Below, in pieces: positions 7,491 to 14,856 of a stretch of DNA of 23,376 bases. The position numbers and the translations under genes were made by a program. The stretch spans positions 1-23,376 of the forward strand of contig DASXSB010000037.1 in the NCBI GenBank assembly GCA_036506275.1, in the 5' to 3' direction. A model generated the notes under the pieces. That model saw nothing but the letters and a program-made list of their open reading frames with translations. It was not told the origin of the DNA and searched no databases. The DNA comes from DASXSB01 sp036506275. Its GTDB lineage: Bacteria; Methylomirabilota; Methylomirabilia; Rokubacteriales; CSP1-6. Numbering within the stretch: position 1 is the first letter of the stretch; each line of letters starts with the position of its first letter.

Positions 7491-8690
7491 CTACGCGCTA
7501 CGTTCGCTGCCGACCACGCTCACGAAGCTGACGCACTCGCCGGGCGCGCCGCCGAGGTTGTGCGTGAGCGCCAGCTTCCGTCCGCGCGCGATGGACGCGA
7601 TCTGCCGCTTCCCCGCTTCGCCGCGGAGCTGCAGCCATGCTTCGAAGAGCATGCGCAGCCCGGAGGCGCCGATGGGATGGCCGAAGCTCTTGAGCCCGCC
7701 GTCGGGGTTGACGGCGAGATCGCCGTCGAGGTCGAAGACGCCCGCGAGCACGTCCTTCCAGGCCGTGCCGCGCGTCGCAAACCCGAGATCCTCCATCAGA
7801 ACGAGCTCCGTCGGCGTGAAACAATCGTGCACCTCGGCCATGGCCAGCTCTTGCCGAGGCTCCTTGATGCCGGCCTGGGCGTAGGCGTCGGCGGCGGAGG
7901 CGACGACCTCCGGGAAGGTCGTGTAGTCGTAGTCGGGGTCCATGGGACCGGAGGCGGGACCGGCGACGAAGCTGAGCGCCTTCACGTAGAGCGGCTTGTC
8001 CGTGTAGCGGTGGGCGTCCTCGGCGCGGACGACCACGGCGGCGGCGCTGCCGTCGCTGACGCCCGAGCAATCGAAGATGCCGAGGGAACCCGCCACCAGC
8101 GGCGAGCAGGCGATCGTTTCCTTCGGGACTTCCTTCCGGAACTGCGCGCGCGGGTTGAGGGCACCGTTCTTGTGGTTCTTCCACGCGATGCGGGTCATGA
8201 CCTCCTTGAGCTGCTCGTCGCCGACGCCGTACTTCTTGGCGTAGGACGGCGCAAGGAGGCTGAACATGGCGGGCGCCGTCAGCGGCACCGCCGTCCCGTC
8301 GCCGACGTTGCGCGTGCCGGGCAAACCGGAGAAGCCGCTGTCCTTCAGCTTCTCGACGCCGATGGCCATGGCGACGTCGTAGGCGCCGGACGCCACCGCG
8401 TAGCACGCGTTGCGGAACGCCTCGGAGCCGGTGGCGCAGTAGTTCTCGACGCGCGTGACCGGCTTGTAGTCGATCTTGAGCGGCCGCGAGAGGGTGAGCC
8501 CGCTGGACCCCGTGAAGAGCGTGCCGAGCCAGAAGGCATCCACGTCGCGAAGCTCGATCCCGGCGGACGAGAGCGCCTCCTTGCTGGACTCGATCAGGAG
8601 GTCGTTGGGTCCCTTGTCCCAGTGCTCGCCGAAGGGGGTGCAGCCCATGCCGACGATCGCCACGCGGTCCCGGATCCCATTGCTCGCCAT
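7491..8690 (-). CDS. Thiolase-family acetyl-CoA acetyltransferase (SCP-2/archaeal type)
   Basis: This is a 399-residue thiolase. The nucleophile Cys85 is in VENYCATGSEAFRNA, His288 in AEVHDCFTPTE, His338 in GGLKSFGHPIGASG, and the second Cys386 in HNLGGAPGECV. All expected catalytic residues are present. The sequence style (CATGSEA, EVHDCF) is that of the SCP-2/archaeal thiolase branch, which often works with HMG-CoA-synthase-like and DUF35 (Zn-ribbon/OB-fold) proteins. One such fusion lies at the right end of this window. The start at 8690 is fixed by AAGGAGG at 8700-8706. It heads a likely operon with the receiver-flavoprotein and the rhodanese-CBS gene, although no metabolic link is obvious. 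Confidence 0.92.
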   Translation of the reverse strand: MASNGIRDRVAIVGMGCTPFGEHWDKGPNDLLIESSKEALSSAGIELRDVDAFWLGTLFTGSSGLTLSRPLKIDYKPVTRVENYCATGSEAFRNACYAVASGAYDVAMAIGVEKLKDSGFSGLPGTRNVGDGTAVPLTAPAMFSLLAPSYAKKYGVGDEQLKEVMTRIAWKNHKNGALNPRAQFRKEVPKETIACSPLVAGSLGIFDCSGVSDGSAAAVVVRAEDAHRYTDKPLYVKALSFVAGPASGPMDPDYDYTTFPEVVASAADAYAQAGIKEPRQELAMAEVHDCFTPTELVLMEDLGFATRGTAWKDVLAGVFDLDGDLAVNPDGGLKSFGHPIGASGLRMLFEAWLQLRGEAGKRQIASIARGRKLALTHNLGGAPGECVSFVSVVGSERSA

Positions 8691-8715
8691 CGCTCGCGCC
8701 CTCCTTGCCCCCGCT

Positions 8716-8745
8716 ATCATACCGGCGCCGGCCGGTCGCTGTCGC
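8716..8745 (-). promoter_or_regulatory. Putative promoter of the thiolase operon
   Basis: On the minus strand GCGACA (8745-8740), an 18-bp spacer, then TATGAT (8721-8716). Transcription would begin near 8709, leaving a short leader that holds the AAGGAGG ribosome site. It lies back to back with the promoter of the ClpP-like gene. Confidence 0.5.
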
Positions 8746-8779
8746 GGGGAGCTCGCGTGGCGCATCATACGGGCATATT

Positions 8780-8808
8780 TTGACCGCCTTCATTCCCGAC
8801 GCTACAGT
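8780..8808 (+). promoter_or_regulatory. Promoter of the ClpP-like gene, leaderless
   Basis: TTGACC (8780-8785), a 17-bp spacer, TACAGT (8803-8808), then exactly 7 nt to a GTG at 8816. Both hexamers and the spacing match the sigma-70 consensus well. The predicted transcript starts at the GTG itself, which decides the start codon. An AT-rich stretch (8762-8780) precedes the -35. Confidence 0.6.
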
Positions 8809-8815
8809 GCGCCTC

Positions 8816-9415
8816 GTGCTTGGACGCTCGGTGCGAGGCGGTCCCCGTGGCGGGCCCACGTTCCCGCCCGGCGCCGGCGGGCCTCCCGACTGGCTGCGCG
8901 AAGCGCTGTTCGCGCGTCGGATCATCGTCATCACGGGTCGGCTCGACGACGACGCTGCCAGCCACGCCGCCGCGCAGATCATGTTGCTCGACGCCGCGAG
9001 CGCCGCGCCCATCGAAATCCACCTCGATGGCCCCGACGGGACGCTGGAGGCCGCGTTCGTGCTCATCGACACCTTCGAGGCCGCGCGCGCTCCCATCCGC
9101 GTGCACTGCCGCGGTCGCGTCGGTGGGCCCGCGGTCGGCGTCGTCGCCGTCGGCGGACATCGTTCGGCGTCGCCACACGCGCGGTTCAGGCTCGGAGAGC
9201 CGACGGTGACGTTTTCGGGGACGCCCGAGGAGACGCTCGCGTCCACGCGCCGCTATCGCGATCTGCTCTGGCAGCTCCAGGCCCGCATCGCGCGGGCCAC
9301 CGGGCGGCCCGCGGAAGAAATCGCCGACGATATGCGCCGGGGACGCTGGCTCGACGCCGAGGACGCGCTCGTCTACGGCTTGATCGACGCTGTCGCTCCG
9401 CCCCGCGCGCGGTAA
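8816..9415 (+). CDS. ClpP-like protein lacking the catalytic triad
   Basis: This 199-residue protein follows the ClpP fold from end to end. LFARRIIVITGRLDD matches the handle and first strand, IEIHLDGPDGTLEAAFVLIDT matches the INSPGG region, and the region around HARFRLGEP and the C-terminal RGRWLDAEDALVYGLIDAV match their ClpP counterparts. Aligned by eye to E. coli ClpP, the Ser of GQAASMG becomes Gly104 (GRVGGPA). The His of MIHQP becomes Gly127 (RLGEP), and the Asp of RDRFLS becomes Gly176 (RGRWLD). All three triad residues are therefore missing, so it should not cut peptides. It may be a structural or regulatory subunit like ClpR. The GTG start at 8816 is chosen from the promoter; a GTG at 8807 and a TTG at 8705 are alternatives. 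Confidence 0.8.
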   Translation: MLGRSVRGGPRGGPTFPPGAGGPPDWLREALFARRIIVITGRLDDDAASHAAAQIMLLDAASAAPIEIHLDGPDGTLEAAFVLIDTFEAARAPIRVHCRGRVGGPAVGVVAVGGHRSASPHARFRLGEPTVTFSGTPEETLASTRRYRDLLWQLQARIARATGRPAEEIADDMRRGRWLDAEDALVYGLIDAVAPPRAR

Positions 9416-9425
9416 GCGCGTTGCG

Positions 9426-10301
9426 TCAGCGGCCGGCGAGGTGCCGCGCGAAGAATGCGGGCACGCGCTTGATGGCGTCCGCGCGCGCGTCCGGGTCCGT
9501 TCCCACGGTGGCGGAGCCGCCGGGTACGGTGGCGAGCCCGGTGCGGGTGCGAAGGGGGATGTTGGGCGCGTCGAAATCGTGGAAGGCGTTCGGATAGGTC
9601 ACGATCGCCACGGGATCGCCCTGCGCGCGTGCGCGTTCGGCGAGGTCGACGCACGGGGGCGCGGGCGTCCAGTTGTCCTTGGCGCCGATGAGAATGTCGA
9701 GCGGGATCCGGGTCGTCCACGTCCGGGATTGAAGCTGCGGCCGGCAACCCGGGTAGAAGGCGACGGCCGCGCGAAAGTCGTGCGCCAGCTTCGGGGGCCG
9801 GCCGCTCGCGGTGGTAGCCACCGTCCACACGGTGGTGCTTCCGCCATGCGACCATCCCATCAGTCCCACGCGGTCGCCGCGCACGGCGCCGAGCCCCTGG
9901 AGATAGAGCAGCGCGCCGTAGGCGTCGCGAACGCGCTCGCGACCCGGCTGGAGAGGGCGATCCTTCACGGTACAGATCTCGCTGAGCCCACGCGGCGTGA
10001 AGCTGTCGACGAGCAACGCGACATAGCCGAGCCCCTGGAACCGGCGCGCCCAGTCCTCGTGACGAGCGGCCAGACGACCGCTGCTCGTGTAGAGCCCGCC
10101 GCATCCGTGCATGAGGACGATGGCGGGAGCGCGGCCGCCCCCGCTCGGCTGGTAGAGCAGCCCGGTGAGCTTGGTGGAACGCCCGTCCGTGAGATCGCCG
10201 TCGTTGGACGGGAAGGTGACGGAGGTTTGCGCCGATGTGAGCGGCGCCGACGCGGCCACGAGCGCCGTCGCGAAAGCGACCGCGCGCACCGTCGAAATCA
10301 C
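9426..10301 (-). CDS. Secreted dienelactone-hydrolase-family alpha/beta hydrolase
   Basis: This 291-residue protein has an N-terminal signal peptide, with a hydrophobic core at about 7-20 and likely cleavage after TSA (22-24). It has the alpha/beta-hydrolase core: oxyanion motif HGCGG (65-69), nucleophile elbow GWSHGG with Ser151, acid Asp209 in GAKDNW, and His241 in AFHDFD. The Ser nucleophile replaces the Cys of classical dienelactone hydrolase, so an esterase or lipase role is more likely than lactone opening in chlorocatechol breakdown. Extra cysteines suggest disulfides outside the cytoplasm. The start is a GTG without a clear ribosome site, so the exact N-terminus is uncertain; a GTG four codons later is possible. 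It lies 51 bp after the receiver gene, and its stop is 10 bp from that of the ClpP-like gene. Confidence 0.88.
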   Translation of the reverse strand: MISTVRAVAFATALVAASAPLTSAQTSVTFPSNDGDLTDGRSTKLTGLLYQPSGGGRAPAIVLMHGCGGLYTSSGRLAARHEDWARRFQGLGYVALLVDSFTPRGLSEICTVKDRPLQPGRERVRDAYGALLYLQGLGAVRGDRVGLMGWSHGGSTTVWTVATTASGRPPKLAHDFRAAVAFYPGCRPQLQSRTWTTRIPLDILIGAKDNWTPAPPCVDLAERARAQGDPVAIVTYPNAFHDFDAPNIPLRTRTGLATVPGGSATVGTDPDARADAIKRVPAFFARHLAGR

Positions 10302-10316
10302 GGCCGCGCGCTCAGG

Positions 10317-10351
10317 GCGACGGCCGTTCCGCTCGAGACGATGGCCGTCGT
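10317..10351 (-). terminator. Hairpin downstream of the receiver gene
   Basis: CGACGGCC (10318-10325) pairs with GGCCGTCG (10343-10350), with a further G-T wobble outside and a 17-nt loop. It lies directly after the receiver gene stop and before the hydrolase start on the minus strand. No T-run follows, so termination is only possible. Confidence 0.3.
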
Positions 10352-10352
10352 G

Positions 10353-10901
10353 CTAGATCGGATTGGTGCGAAGCACGCGCTGGATCTCGGAACCGAGCCG
10401 GCTCGGCAAGCACGGCTTGATCAGGTACGCATCGGCGCCGGCGGCGATGGCCGCGTGGCGCAGATAGTCCTTGTGCTCGTGTCCGGTGATCACGATGATC
10501 GGGAGCCTCGCCGTCTCCGAGTTCATGCGCAGCCGGCGGATCGCTTCCCAGCCATCCACGCCCGGCAGCATGAGATCCATCACGATCACGTTCGGGCGAA
10601 GGGCGATCGCTTTGGCGACGCCGGTGAGCGCGTCGCGCGCCTCCGTCACCGTGAGCCCGGTGAATCTCAGATACTCGGCGTACATCACGCGCGTGTCGAT
10701 GTGGTCTTCGACGATGAGCACCAGCGGCCGCGTCGGTGGTGCGGCCGCCGCCGGCGCTCGTCGCGGCGATCGCTTGGTGCGACGTGTCGGCGTCGCGCGG
10801 CCGCGGCGGGCCTTTCCGCGGGGGCGCGGCCGGGCGGCCGCCGCGCGGGGGGGGACCAAAGCGGGAACGTGGTCTTGGGGGGCGTGCGCCGGGACTGCCA
10901 T
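10353..10901 (-). CDS. Single-domain response regulator with basic N-terminal tail
   Basis: This is a 182-residue protein. Residues 1-58 are low-complexity and rich in Pro, Ala, Arg and Lys (for example RRGRATPTRRTKRSPRRAP). Residues 59-182 are a complete CheY-like receiver: acidic ED at 65-66, phospho-acceptor Asp109 in VIVMDLMLPG, Thr139 in VITG, and Lys162 in YLIKP. There is no output domain after the receiver. The basic tail resembles histone-H1-like or AlgP-like tails and could bind DNA or RNA itself; this is an inference. The ATG at 10901 is supported by GGAGGT five to six bases upstream. A much longer open frame continues upstream through the neighbouring gene but is not real. No histidine kinase is nearby. 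Confidence 0.85.
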   Translation of the reverse strand: MAVPAHAPQDHVPALVPPRAAAARPRPRGKARRGRATPTRRTKRSPRRAPAAAAPPTRPLVLIVEDHIDTRVMYAEYLRFTGLTVTEARDALTGVAKAIALRPNVIVMDLMLPGVDGWEAIRRLRMNSETARLPIIVITGHEHKDYLRHAAIAAGADAYLIKPCLPSRLGSEIQRVLRTNPI

Positions 10902-11021
10902 CGCGGACCTCCAAAATAGTGTGAGCCACACGCGCCGCGTTCCCCTCGCGAGCGAGCGCGCCGTCAGTCTACGCACCTTTCGGCGGCATTTCCACGGATC
11001 GCTGTCCTGACGCCGGACGCT

Positions 11022-11027
11022 TATCAT
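11022..11027 (+). promoter_or_regulatory. Putative -10 box before the short acyl-CoA-dehydrogenase-like gene
   Basis: TATCAT lies 9 nt before the ATG at 11037 with no Shine-Dalgarno between them. It suggests a leaderless or nearly leaderless transcript. No -35 match is seen. Confidence 0.3.
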
Positions 11028-11036
11028 GCCCCCGAG

Positions 11037-11966
11037 ATGCTTTCCCTCCTCCGCAGGCTGCTCGCTGATCTCCCCCCGCCCATTCACGCTGGCGACGTCG
11101 GCGAGTGGTGGCGGCACTTCGTCGCCCGGCGGTCGCCGCACGCGGAGCCGATCGACGACGCCATCATGGCGGGTGCCGGCGCCGACCGCGTTGGCTACGC
11201 CTTCGCCGGCGCCTACGAGGCGGCGCTGCGCGCGCTGTTCCCCGCGATGCCGGAAGGCGAGATCGCGTCGTTCTGCGCGACCGAGCGCGGCGGCAACACT
11301 CCCCGGGCGATCGACACCCGCCTCGCGCCGCGCGCGGACGGCGGCGTCGTCCTCACCGGCGCCAAGCGCTGGAGCACTCTCGGCCCCCTCGCCAGCGTCC
11401 TCCTCGTTGTCGCCGCCGAGGGCGTCGACGATGATGGCCGCAAGCGCCTCCGTGTCGCGCGCGTGTCGGCGCGCGCGCGGGGGGTGGCCGTGGTCTCCAT
11501 GCCGCTCACGCCGTTCGTGCCCGAGATCCCCCACGCCGCCATCGACTTCGACGCCGTCGAGATCGAGGCGGGCGCCCTGCTCCCCGGCGACGGCTACACG
11601 CGCTACGTGAAACCCTTCCGCACCGTCGAGGACATCCACATCCACGCCGCCCTCCTCGCGTACGTGATCTCGGTGGCGCGCCGCCACGACTTGCCTCTGG
11701 CGCTCGTCGAGCGCGCGGCGGCGGCCCTGGTGGCGACGCGCGCGCTCGCGGCCCAGGAGCCCAGCGCTCCCGACACCCACGTCGCCCTCGCCGGCCTCCT
11801 CGCCGACGCGTCGCGCTTGTTCGACGACGTCACGGCGGCGTGGACAACCGCGCACGATGCCGAGCAGGAGCGGTGGGTCCGCGACCGCGCGCTGGTCGGG
11901 ATCACCGGCGACGTCCGCGAGCGGCGGCGGCGGCGCGCGTGGGAGCTTCTCGGTCGCCAGCCGTAG
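11037..11966 (+). CDS. Short acyl-CoA-dehydrogenase-like protein
   Basis: This 309-residue protein resembles the acyl-CoA dehydrogenase family but is about 80 residues shorter. A short helical N-terminus (1-75) leads into the FAD-binding beta domain, where SFCATERGGNTPRAIDTRLA and VVLTGAKRWSTLGPLASVLL (about 78-125) match the family motifs TExxaGSD and G.K.WiT. The usual C-terminal signature (the GTSEIQRNII type) and the acyl-binding Glu are not visible. The protein ends in an Arg-rich helix. It may therefore be a degenerate or specialised flavoprotein that does not carry out normal dehydrogenation. It is convergent with the transglutaminase-like gene, with only 4 bp between the stops. Confidence 0.75.
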   Translation: MLSLLRRLLADLPPPIHAGDVGEWWRHFVARRSPHAEPIDDAIMAGAGADRVGYAFAGAYEAALRALFPAMPEGEIASFCATERGGNTPRAIDTRLAPRADGGVVLTGAKRWSTLGPLASVLLVVAAEGVDDDGRKRLRVARVSARARGVAVVSMPLTPFVPEIPHAAIDFDAVEIEAGALLPGDGYTRYVKPFRTVEDIHIHAALLAYVISVARRHDLPLALVERAAAALVATRALAAQEPSAPDTHVALAGLLADASRLFDDVTAAWTTAHDAEQERWVRDRALVGITGDVRERRRRRAWELLGRQP

Positions 11967-11970
11967 CCCG

Positions 11971-12660
11971 TCACTCGTCGGGAGCGGAGGACGGCGCGGA
12001 TTCCGCCTCCGCCCTGAAGGCGGTCGCCGGCGCGGAGGCGGAGGTGCGAAAGAGCCCAGGATAGGCGCGCTCGAACGTCGCCATGATCTCCGGGACCGGG
12101 ACGTCGGCATAGGTGCCGCGGTCGGCGACGTACTCCATATGACGGCGACCGGCCGCGTCGTACGGGTGGAAGAGCGAATCCTCGCGGCCGTCGAAGTCGA
12201 GCGGCCGGACCCCGAAGCGGCTGCAGAGCGTCGCGTCGAAGGCGGGCGTGGCCTTCACCCACCGCTCGCCCACGAAGAGCTCGGCGTAGCCGTGATAGTA
12301 GAAGACGTCGCCGCCGATGAGCGCGCGCAGCCGCGGCGTGCAGAGGTGATTGCGGACGTCGGCGAACCCCACCCGCGCCGGGATCCCATCCGCGCGCGCG
12401 GCCGCCGTCAGGAGCGCGGCCTTGGCCACGCAGAACCCGGACCCGCGCGCGAGACAGGCGCTCGCTCGGTACGTTTCGAGAGACGCGAAGTCGCAGTACG
12501 GCGTGTAGATGATGGAGTCGCGGACGGCGTAGTAGAGACGGACGGCGCGGGCGACGTCGTCGGCGGCGTCGGCGGCGGCCGCGCGCGCGAAGACGATCAC
12601 GTTGGCGGCGTCGCTGTCCACGAACGCCGCCGGCGCGAGATAGGCGCGCGCGTCCGTCAC
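11971..12660 (-). CDS. Transglutaminase-like (papain-fold) protein
   Basis: This 229-residue protein has a transglutaminase-like core. The nucleophile Cys77 is in GSGFCVAKAALLTAAARADG, followed by the strand IPARVGFADVRN. His123 is in YYHGYAELFVGERWVKATPA, with Asp142 just after. These match the C-H-D order of the Transglut_core family, whose bacterial members are peptidases, amidases or crosslinking enzymes. There is no signal peptide. The GTG at 12660 starts 4 bp after the stop of the hydratase/dehydrogenase gene, so the two are probably transcribed together, although no functional link is known. The frame stays open into the upstream gene, but no better start is seen. The last 30 residues are Ala/Glu/Pro-rich and look disordered. 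Confidence 0.8.
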   Translation of the reverse strand: MTDARAYLAPAAFVDSDAANVIVFARAAAADAADDVARAVRLYYAVRDSIIYTPYCDFASLETYRASACLARGSGFCVAKAALLTAAARADGIPARVGFADVRNHLCTPRLRALIGGDVFYYHGYAELFVGERWVKATPAFDATLCSRFGVRPLDFDGREDSLFHPYDAAGRRHMEYVADRGTYADVPVPEIMATFERAYPGLFRTSASAPATAFRAEAESAPSSAPDE

Positions 12661-12664
12661 CGGG

Positions 12665-14752
12665 CTAGCGGTCGAGGAAACCCTTCCCCTCGTCGGCGAG
12701 CTTGGCCAGGAGCGCGGCCGGACGCCAGAAATCATCGCCGCTCTTTCGCTGGAACTCGAGCATCCGATCGCGGATCGTCTTGAGCCCGATCTGATCGGCC
12801 CAGAACATCGGTCCCCCGCGGTAGACCGGCCAGCCGTAGCCGTAGACCCAGATCACGTCGATGTCGCTGGGCCGGATCGCGAGCTTCTCCTCGAGGATCT
12901 TGGCGCCCTCGTTCACCATCGGGTAGAGCAGCCGCTCCCGGATCTCCTCGTCCGCGATCTCGCGGCGCTTGATCCCCATCTCGGCGGCGACCTCGGTGAT
13001 GATGCGCTCCACCTCTGGATCGGGCCGCGGGGTGCGGTCGGTGCCCTCGTACTTGAAGTAGCCGGCGCCGGTCTTCTGTCCGAAGCGTCCCTGCTCGCAG
13101 AGGCGATCGGCGATGGCCGCCTTCTGTCCCCGGCCCTTGCGGATGCGCCAGCCGACGTCGAGCCCGGCCAGATCACCCATGGCGAACGGGCCCATCGGGA
13201 AACCGAAGTCGGTGAGCACCTTGTCGACCTGCTGCGGGAGCGCGCCCTCGAGGATCAGCTTCTCGGCCTGGATACCCCGCTGGTGCAGCATGCGGTTGCC
13301 GACGAAGCCGTAGCAGACGCCGACGAGGACAGGGACCTTGTTGATCTTGCGCCCGATCGTCATCGCGGTGGCGATGGTCGTCTGGGACGACTTCGCGCCG
13401 CGCACGTTCTCGAGCAGCCGCATGACGTTGGCGGGGCTGAAGAAGTGCATGCCGATCACGCTCTCCGGCCGCCGGGTGGCGGAGGCGATCTCGTTCACGT
13501 CGAGCGTCGAGGTGTTGGTGGCGAGGACGGCGTCCGGCTTGGCGATCGCGTCGAGCTTGCCGAACACTTCCTTCTTGATCGGCATCTCCTCGAACACCGC
13601 CTCGATGATGAGGTCGGCATCCTTCACGGCCGCGAAGTCGGTGGTGCCCGTGATGAGCCCCATGCGCTTTTCCACGTCGTCCTTGGTGAGCCGTCCCTTG
13701 GCGGCGGTGGCCTCGTAGTTCTTCCGCACGACGCCCAGGCCGCGATCGAGCGCGTCCTTCGCCACCTCCACGACCGTCACCGGGATCCCGACGTTCGCGA
13801 AGTTCATGGCGATGCCACCGCCCATGGTGCCGGCGCCGATGACGGCCGCCTTGCGCACCTCCTTGGCCGGCGTATCGGCGGGCACGTCGGGAATCTTGGC
13901 CGCCTCGCGCTCGGCGAAGAAGAAGTAGCGCTGCGCCTTCGACTCCGGTGAGTTCAGCAACTCCAGGAAGAGCGAGCGCTCGCGCGCCATTCCCTGATCG
14001 AAGGGAAGATTGACGGCGGCCTCCACCGCCCGGATGCAGTTCTCGGGCGCGCGGAACCCCCGCGTCTGACGCGCCACCGACTTGCGGAAGTCGGCGAAGA
14101 TCTCGGGCTTGCCGCGCGCGCCGGCCACCTTCTCGTCGCGATCGCGCACCTTCTGGAGTGGGCGTCGCTCGGCGACGACGCGCTCGGCGAAGGCCACCGC
14201 GCCCGCCGTCAGATCGCCGTCGACGATTTCGTCCACGAGGCCGAGGCGTCGCGCCTCCTCGGCGCCGATGGGATCGCCGCTCACGATCATCTGGAGCGCC
14301 TTTTCCACGCCCACCACGCGCGGCAGACGCTGGGTGCCGCCCGCCCCCGGCAGCAACCCCAGCTTCACCTCGGGCAGCCCGAGGCGAGCCCCCCTCACGG
14401 CCACCCGCCAGTGACACGCGAGCGTCACCTCGAGGCCGCCGCCGAGCGCCGTGCCGTGGATGGCCGCGACCACCGGCTTCGCGCTGCCCTCGATGAGATC
14501 GAGGACCGTGTGGAGCGACGGCTCCTGGGGAGGCTTCCCGAACTCCGTGATGTCGGCGCCGGCGATGAACGTCCGCCCGGCGCACGCAATCACGATGGCG
14601 TCCACGTCGCGGTCGGCGGCGGCCTGGGCGACGCCGTCGCGCAGGCCCTGGCGCACCGCCTGGCTCAACGCGTTCACGGGCGGATTGTTCACGGTGACGA
14701 CAGCGATGCGTCCACGGCGGTCGAGGTCGACGACGGGCGTGATGGCAACCAT
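12665..14752 (-). CDS. Enoyl-CoA hydratase / 3-hydroxyacyl-CoA dehydrogenase, bifunctional
   Basis: This 695-residue protein carries two beta-oxidation activities. The N-terminal crotonase domain (1-190) has the oxyanion region GTALGGGLEV and catalytic-type Glu108 and Glu128 in the surrounding motifs (EVKLGLLPGAGG). After a linker, the NAD-binding domain begins at about 300 with VIGAGTMGGGIA (304-315). The dehydrogenase His436 and Glu448 lie in HFFSPANVMRLLENV, and the C-terminal dimerisation domains follow. The order matches FadJ/FadB and peroxisomal multifunctional enzyme 1. A thiolase partner gene is not adjacent, although one lies about 4 kb away. The ATG at 14752 has GGGGAG upstream. The 24 codons before it in the same frame are ignored. 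Confidence 0.95.
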   Translation of the reverse strand: MVAITPVVDLDRRGRIAVVTVNNPPVNALSQAVRQGLRDGVAQAAADRDVDAIVIACAGRTFIAGADITEFGKPPQEPSLHTVLDLIEGSAKPVVAAIHGTALGGGLEVTLACHWRVAVRGARLGLPEVKLGLLPGAGGTQRLPRVVGVEKALQMIVSGDPIGAEEARRLGLVDEIVDGDLTAGAVAFAERVVAERRPLQKVRDRDEKVAGARGKPEIFADFRKSVARQTRGFRAPENCIRAVEAAVNLPFDQGMARERSLFLELLNSPESKAQRYFFFAEREAAKIPDVPADTPAKEVRKAAVIGAGTMGGGIAMNFANVGIPVTVVEVAKDALDRGLGVVRKNYEATAAKGRLTKDDVEKRMGLITGTTDFAAVKDADLIIEAVFEEMPIKKEVFGKLDAIAKPDAVLATNTSTLDVNEIASATRRPESVIGMHFFSPANVMRLLENVRGAKSSQTTIATAMTIGRKINKVPVLVGVCYGFVGNRMLHQRGIQAEKLILEGALPQQVDKVLTDFGFPMGPFAMGDLAGLDVGWRIRKGRGQKAAIADRLCEQGRFGQKTGAGYFKYEGTDRTPRPDPEVERIITEVAAEMGIKRREIADEEIRERLLYPMVNEGAKILEEKLAIRPSDIDVIWVYGYGWPVYRGGPMFWADQIGLKTIRDRMLEFQRKSGDDFWRPAALLAKLADEGKGFLDR

Positions 14753-14786
14753 GCTGACTCCCCTCTGTGGGCGAGACGTGGTGCCC

Positions 14787-14792
14787 ATCATA
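14787..14792 (-). promoter_or_regulatory. Putative -10 box of the hydratase/dehydrogenase operon
   Basis: TATGAT on the minus strand lies 34 bp before the ATG at 14752. It predicts a leader of about 28 nt that includes the Shine-Dalgarno. No clear -35 is seen at the normal distance. Confidence 0.4.
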
Positions 14793-14856
14793 ACTCCGTG
14801 TCGCCGGGCGCGGTTGAGCGACAATCGAGGGCCTCGGAGAGCGGGCGGAGGACGCG

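Noticed and set aside
8705..8815. TTG at 8705 as the start of the ClpP-like protein
   Set aside because: The segment overlaps two promoters and the thiolase ribosome site, has no ClpP similarity, and TTGACC-N17-TACAGT places the transcript start at GTG 8816.
10902..12110. Upstream extension of the receiver gene to about 585 codons
   Set aside because: It runs antisense through the short acyl-CoA-dehydrogenase-like gene. A Shine-Dalgarno and ATG at 10901 give a better start.
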